Notes under the pieces: generated by a model
What the model saw: only the letters and a program-made list of their open reading frames with translations
What the model was told of the DNA's origin: nothing
The model's database searches: none
Shown: positions 5,501 through 6,484 of the stretch, one piece after another
How the letters are laid out: each line of letters opens with the position of its first letter
Numbering within the stretch: the first letter of the stretch is position 1
Program-made: the position numbers and the translations under genes
Assembly: GCA_030632035.1 (NCBI GenBank)
Contig: DAOVJZ010000088.1
Location: 1-6,484, forward strand
Reading direction: 5' to 3'
Length of the DNA: 6,484 bases
DNA from: Granulosicoccaceae bacterium
GTDB taxonomy: Bacteria > Pseudomonadota > Gammaproteobacteria > DAOVJZ01

Positions 5501-5585
5501 TGGTGCCGATGGCCGGAGTCGAACCGGCACAGCTTACGCCACTACCCCCTCAAGATAGCGTGTCTACCAATTCCACCACATCGGC
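5501..5585 (-). tRNA. tRNA-Leu (anticodon GAG)
   Basis: An 85-nt class II tRNA. The acceptor strands GCCGATG and CATCGGC pair fully, followed by discriminator A and an encoded CCA. The D-arm has the leucine-type GGTGGAATTGGTAGACAC. The anticodon stem CTATC/GGTAG (one T-G pair) encloses the loop TTGAGGG with anticodon GAG at 5549-5551, reading CUU and CUC codons. A long variable arm (GGC, GTAA, GCT) and the T-arm GCCGG-TTCGACT-CCGGC complete it. It lies 18 nt after secG, the same pairing as E. coli secG–leuU, so it is almost certainly co-transcribed with secG. Its last 22 nt are duplicated at 5331-5352. Confidence 0.98.
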
Positions 5586-5603
5586 TAATAGATTACGGAA
5601 TGT

Positions 5604-5984
5604 TTATTCCGGTACTGCGGGAACATCTGACTCAGAGGAAGGGCCGCCAGGAATAACGGGCACATCATCAGCTGCCGATTCTTTCTTTGGTATAACAGGT
5701 GCTTCGACCTGAGTCTCGGGCACCAGTTGATCGAGCACACTGGTCTTTTGGGAGCTTTGTCCTGCTATATAGGCCAGAGCCAAACTGAGCGCAAAGAAGA
5801 CGACGGCCAGAATACCGGTTACGCGGGTCAGGAAATTACCTGAACCCTGACTACCAAATACGGTTGCAGATGCCCCGCTACCAAATGCGGCACCGGCATC
5901 AGCACCCTTACCGTGTTGAACCAGGATCAGTCCAATCAGTGTCAGTGCGACAATAACGTGGATTATTAATAAAATTGTTTGCAT
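5604..5984 (-). CDS. secG: Preprotein translocase subunit SecG
   Basis: A 126-residue SecG, the small inner-membrane subunit that assists SecYE and SecA in moving proteins across the membrane. There are two transmembrane segments at about 3-22 and 54-74. The conserved L-V-Q-H-G-K-G-A-D-A-G-A-A-F-G-S-G (21-37) and the FLTRVTG stretch (51-57) before helix two identify the family. After helix two comes an acidic, proline-rich tail of about 50 residues with three loose repeats: APVIP (95-99), VPVIP (108-112) and VPAVP (121-125). The start ATG lies 4 nt after the tpiA stop, with a weak AGCAGG ribosome site inside the tpiA end, so translation is probably coupled. tRNA-Leu follows 18 nt downstream. 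Confidence 0.97.
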   Translation of the reverse strand: MQTILLIIHVIVALTLIGLILVQHGKGADAGAAFGSGASATVFGSQGSGNFLTRVTGILAVVFFALSLALAYIAGQSSQKTSVLDQLVPETQVEAPVIPKKESAADDVPVIPGGPSSESDVPAVPE

Positions 5985-5988
5985 ATAG

Positions 5989-6484
5989 TTAACCTGCTGC
6001 CTTACCTATTGTCAGGAAATCGTTTGGTTTAAGGGATGCACCACCGATCAGACCACCATCGATATCGGCCATACCTATTAATTCAGCGGCATTGCCTGCA
6101 TTCATACTGCCGCCGTACAAAATTTGTACTTTTTCTGCGACACCGGCATCCAGTGATGCCAGTTTACTACGAATAGCAGCATGTGTTTCCTGTGCCTGTT
6201 CCGGGGTTGCTGTTTTGCCAGTACCAATGGCCCAGACGGGTTCATAGGCAATCACACCATCGCCTATTGCTGAAATCCCAACGCGATCAATCACTACATC
6301 CATCTGACGATTGACCACTTCTTCGGTAATGCCCTTTTCGCGCTCTTCCAGTAATTCACCAATACACAGGATGGGTTTCAACCCTGCTTTCAGTGCTACA
6401 TCATACTTGTGTGCCACTATTTCATCAGTTTCACCATATAGAGAGCGGCGTTCCGAGTGACCCACAAGCACATATTTACAACCA
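5989..6484 (-). CDS. tpiA: Triose-phosphate isomerase, C-terminal part (partial)
   Basis: Interconverts dihydroxyacetone phosphate and glyceraldehyde 3-phosphate in glycolysis and gluconeogenesis, in the cytoplasm. About 164 of the usual 250 or so residues are present; the 5' end lies beyond the right edge. The frame enters as G-C-K-Y-V-L-V-G-H-S-E-R-R, so it is open at the border and no start codon is in the window. Visible landmarks are the GHSERR motif with the catalytic histidine, the AYEPVWAIGTGKTA signature with the catalytic glutamate and the flexible loop 6, and the phosphate-binding YGGSMNAGNA and DIDGGLIGGASL segments. The N-terminal catalytic lysine is outside the window. The gene ends 4 nt before secG, forming one transcription unit with secG and tRNA-Leu. 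Confidence 0.97.
   Translation of the reverse strand, partial: GCKYVLVGHSERRSLYGETDEIVAHKYDVALKAGLKPILCIGELLEEREKGITEEVVNRQMDVVIDRVGISAIGDGVIAYEPVWAIGTGKTATPEQAQETHAAIRSKLASLDAGVAEKVQILYGGSMNAGNAAELIGMADIDGGLIGGASLKPNDFLTIGKAAG

Noticed and set aside
5261..5530. An 89-codon open frame on the minus strand across the repeat element and tRNA end
   Set aside because: It runs through the tRNA 3' half and the palindromes, has no ribosome site or family resemblance, and is best explained as noise over structured DNA.
5373..5712. Overlapping plus-strand open frames through the element, tRNA-Leu and the secG tail
   Set aside because: They are antisense to a tRNA and a certain secG gene. The M-A-G-V-E-P-A-like peptide is the usual artefact of translating a tRNA 3' end in reverse.

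Overview
The window looks like chromosomal DNA of a gammaproteobacterium of moderate to low GC. This is inferred from the proteobacterial-type NuoA, NuoB, NuoC and NuoD sequences, the secG–tRNA-Leu(GAG) pairing also known from E. coli, and separate nuoC and nuoD genes (fused in E. coli). No species can be named from the sequence alone. Every gene I can support reads on the minus strand, so biological order runs from high to low coordinates.

Layout in the direction of transcription: the 3' two thirds of tpiA (triose-phosphate isomerase, open at the right edge); secG (Sec translocon subunit), 4 nt later; a tRNA-Leu(GAG) gene with encoded CCA, 18 nt after secG; a compact palindrome-rich element of about 150 bp, bounded on its far side by an exact 22-bp copy of the tRNA 3' end; about 320 bp of intergenic DNA with a sigma-28-like promoter and a palindrome; a 569-residue methyl-accepting chemotaxis protein (MCP) with a periplasmic heme-c (CXXCH) sensor domain; about 455 bp of AT-rich intergenic DNA with a good sigma-70 promoter; then nuoA, nuoB, nuoC, nuoD and the first codons of nuoE, tightly packed as the start of the complex I operon.

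Functionally, nuoA–E encode parts of the proton-pumping NADH:quinone oxidoreductase. The MCP lies directly upstream and probably reports a redox or small-ligand signal through its heme, so an energy-taxis role is plausible but unproven. From my recollection of family gene orders, tpiA–secG–tRNA-Leu is often followed directly by nuo in beta- and gammaproteobacteria. The MCP and the tRNA-derived repeat would then be insertions into an old gene order.

The most unusual item is the tRNA-end repeat at 5331-5522: a 170-bp period, 22 bp of tRNA 3' end at both boundaries, mutually exclusive hairpins, and a 13-nt segment antisense to the tRNA T-arm. Its architecture resembles the E. coli tyrT/rtT repeats, or a very small non-autonomous element integrated at a tRNA gene. 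No insertion sequence, integrase, CRISPR array or rRNA is visible.
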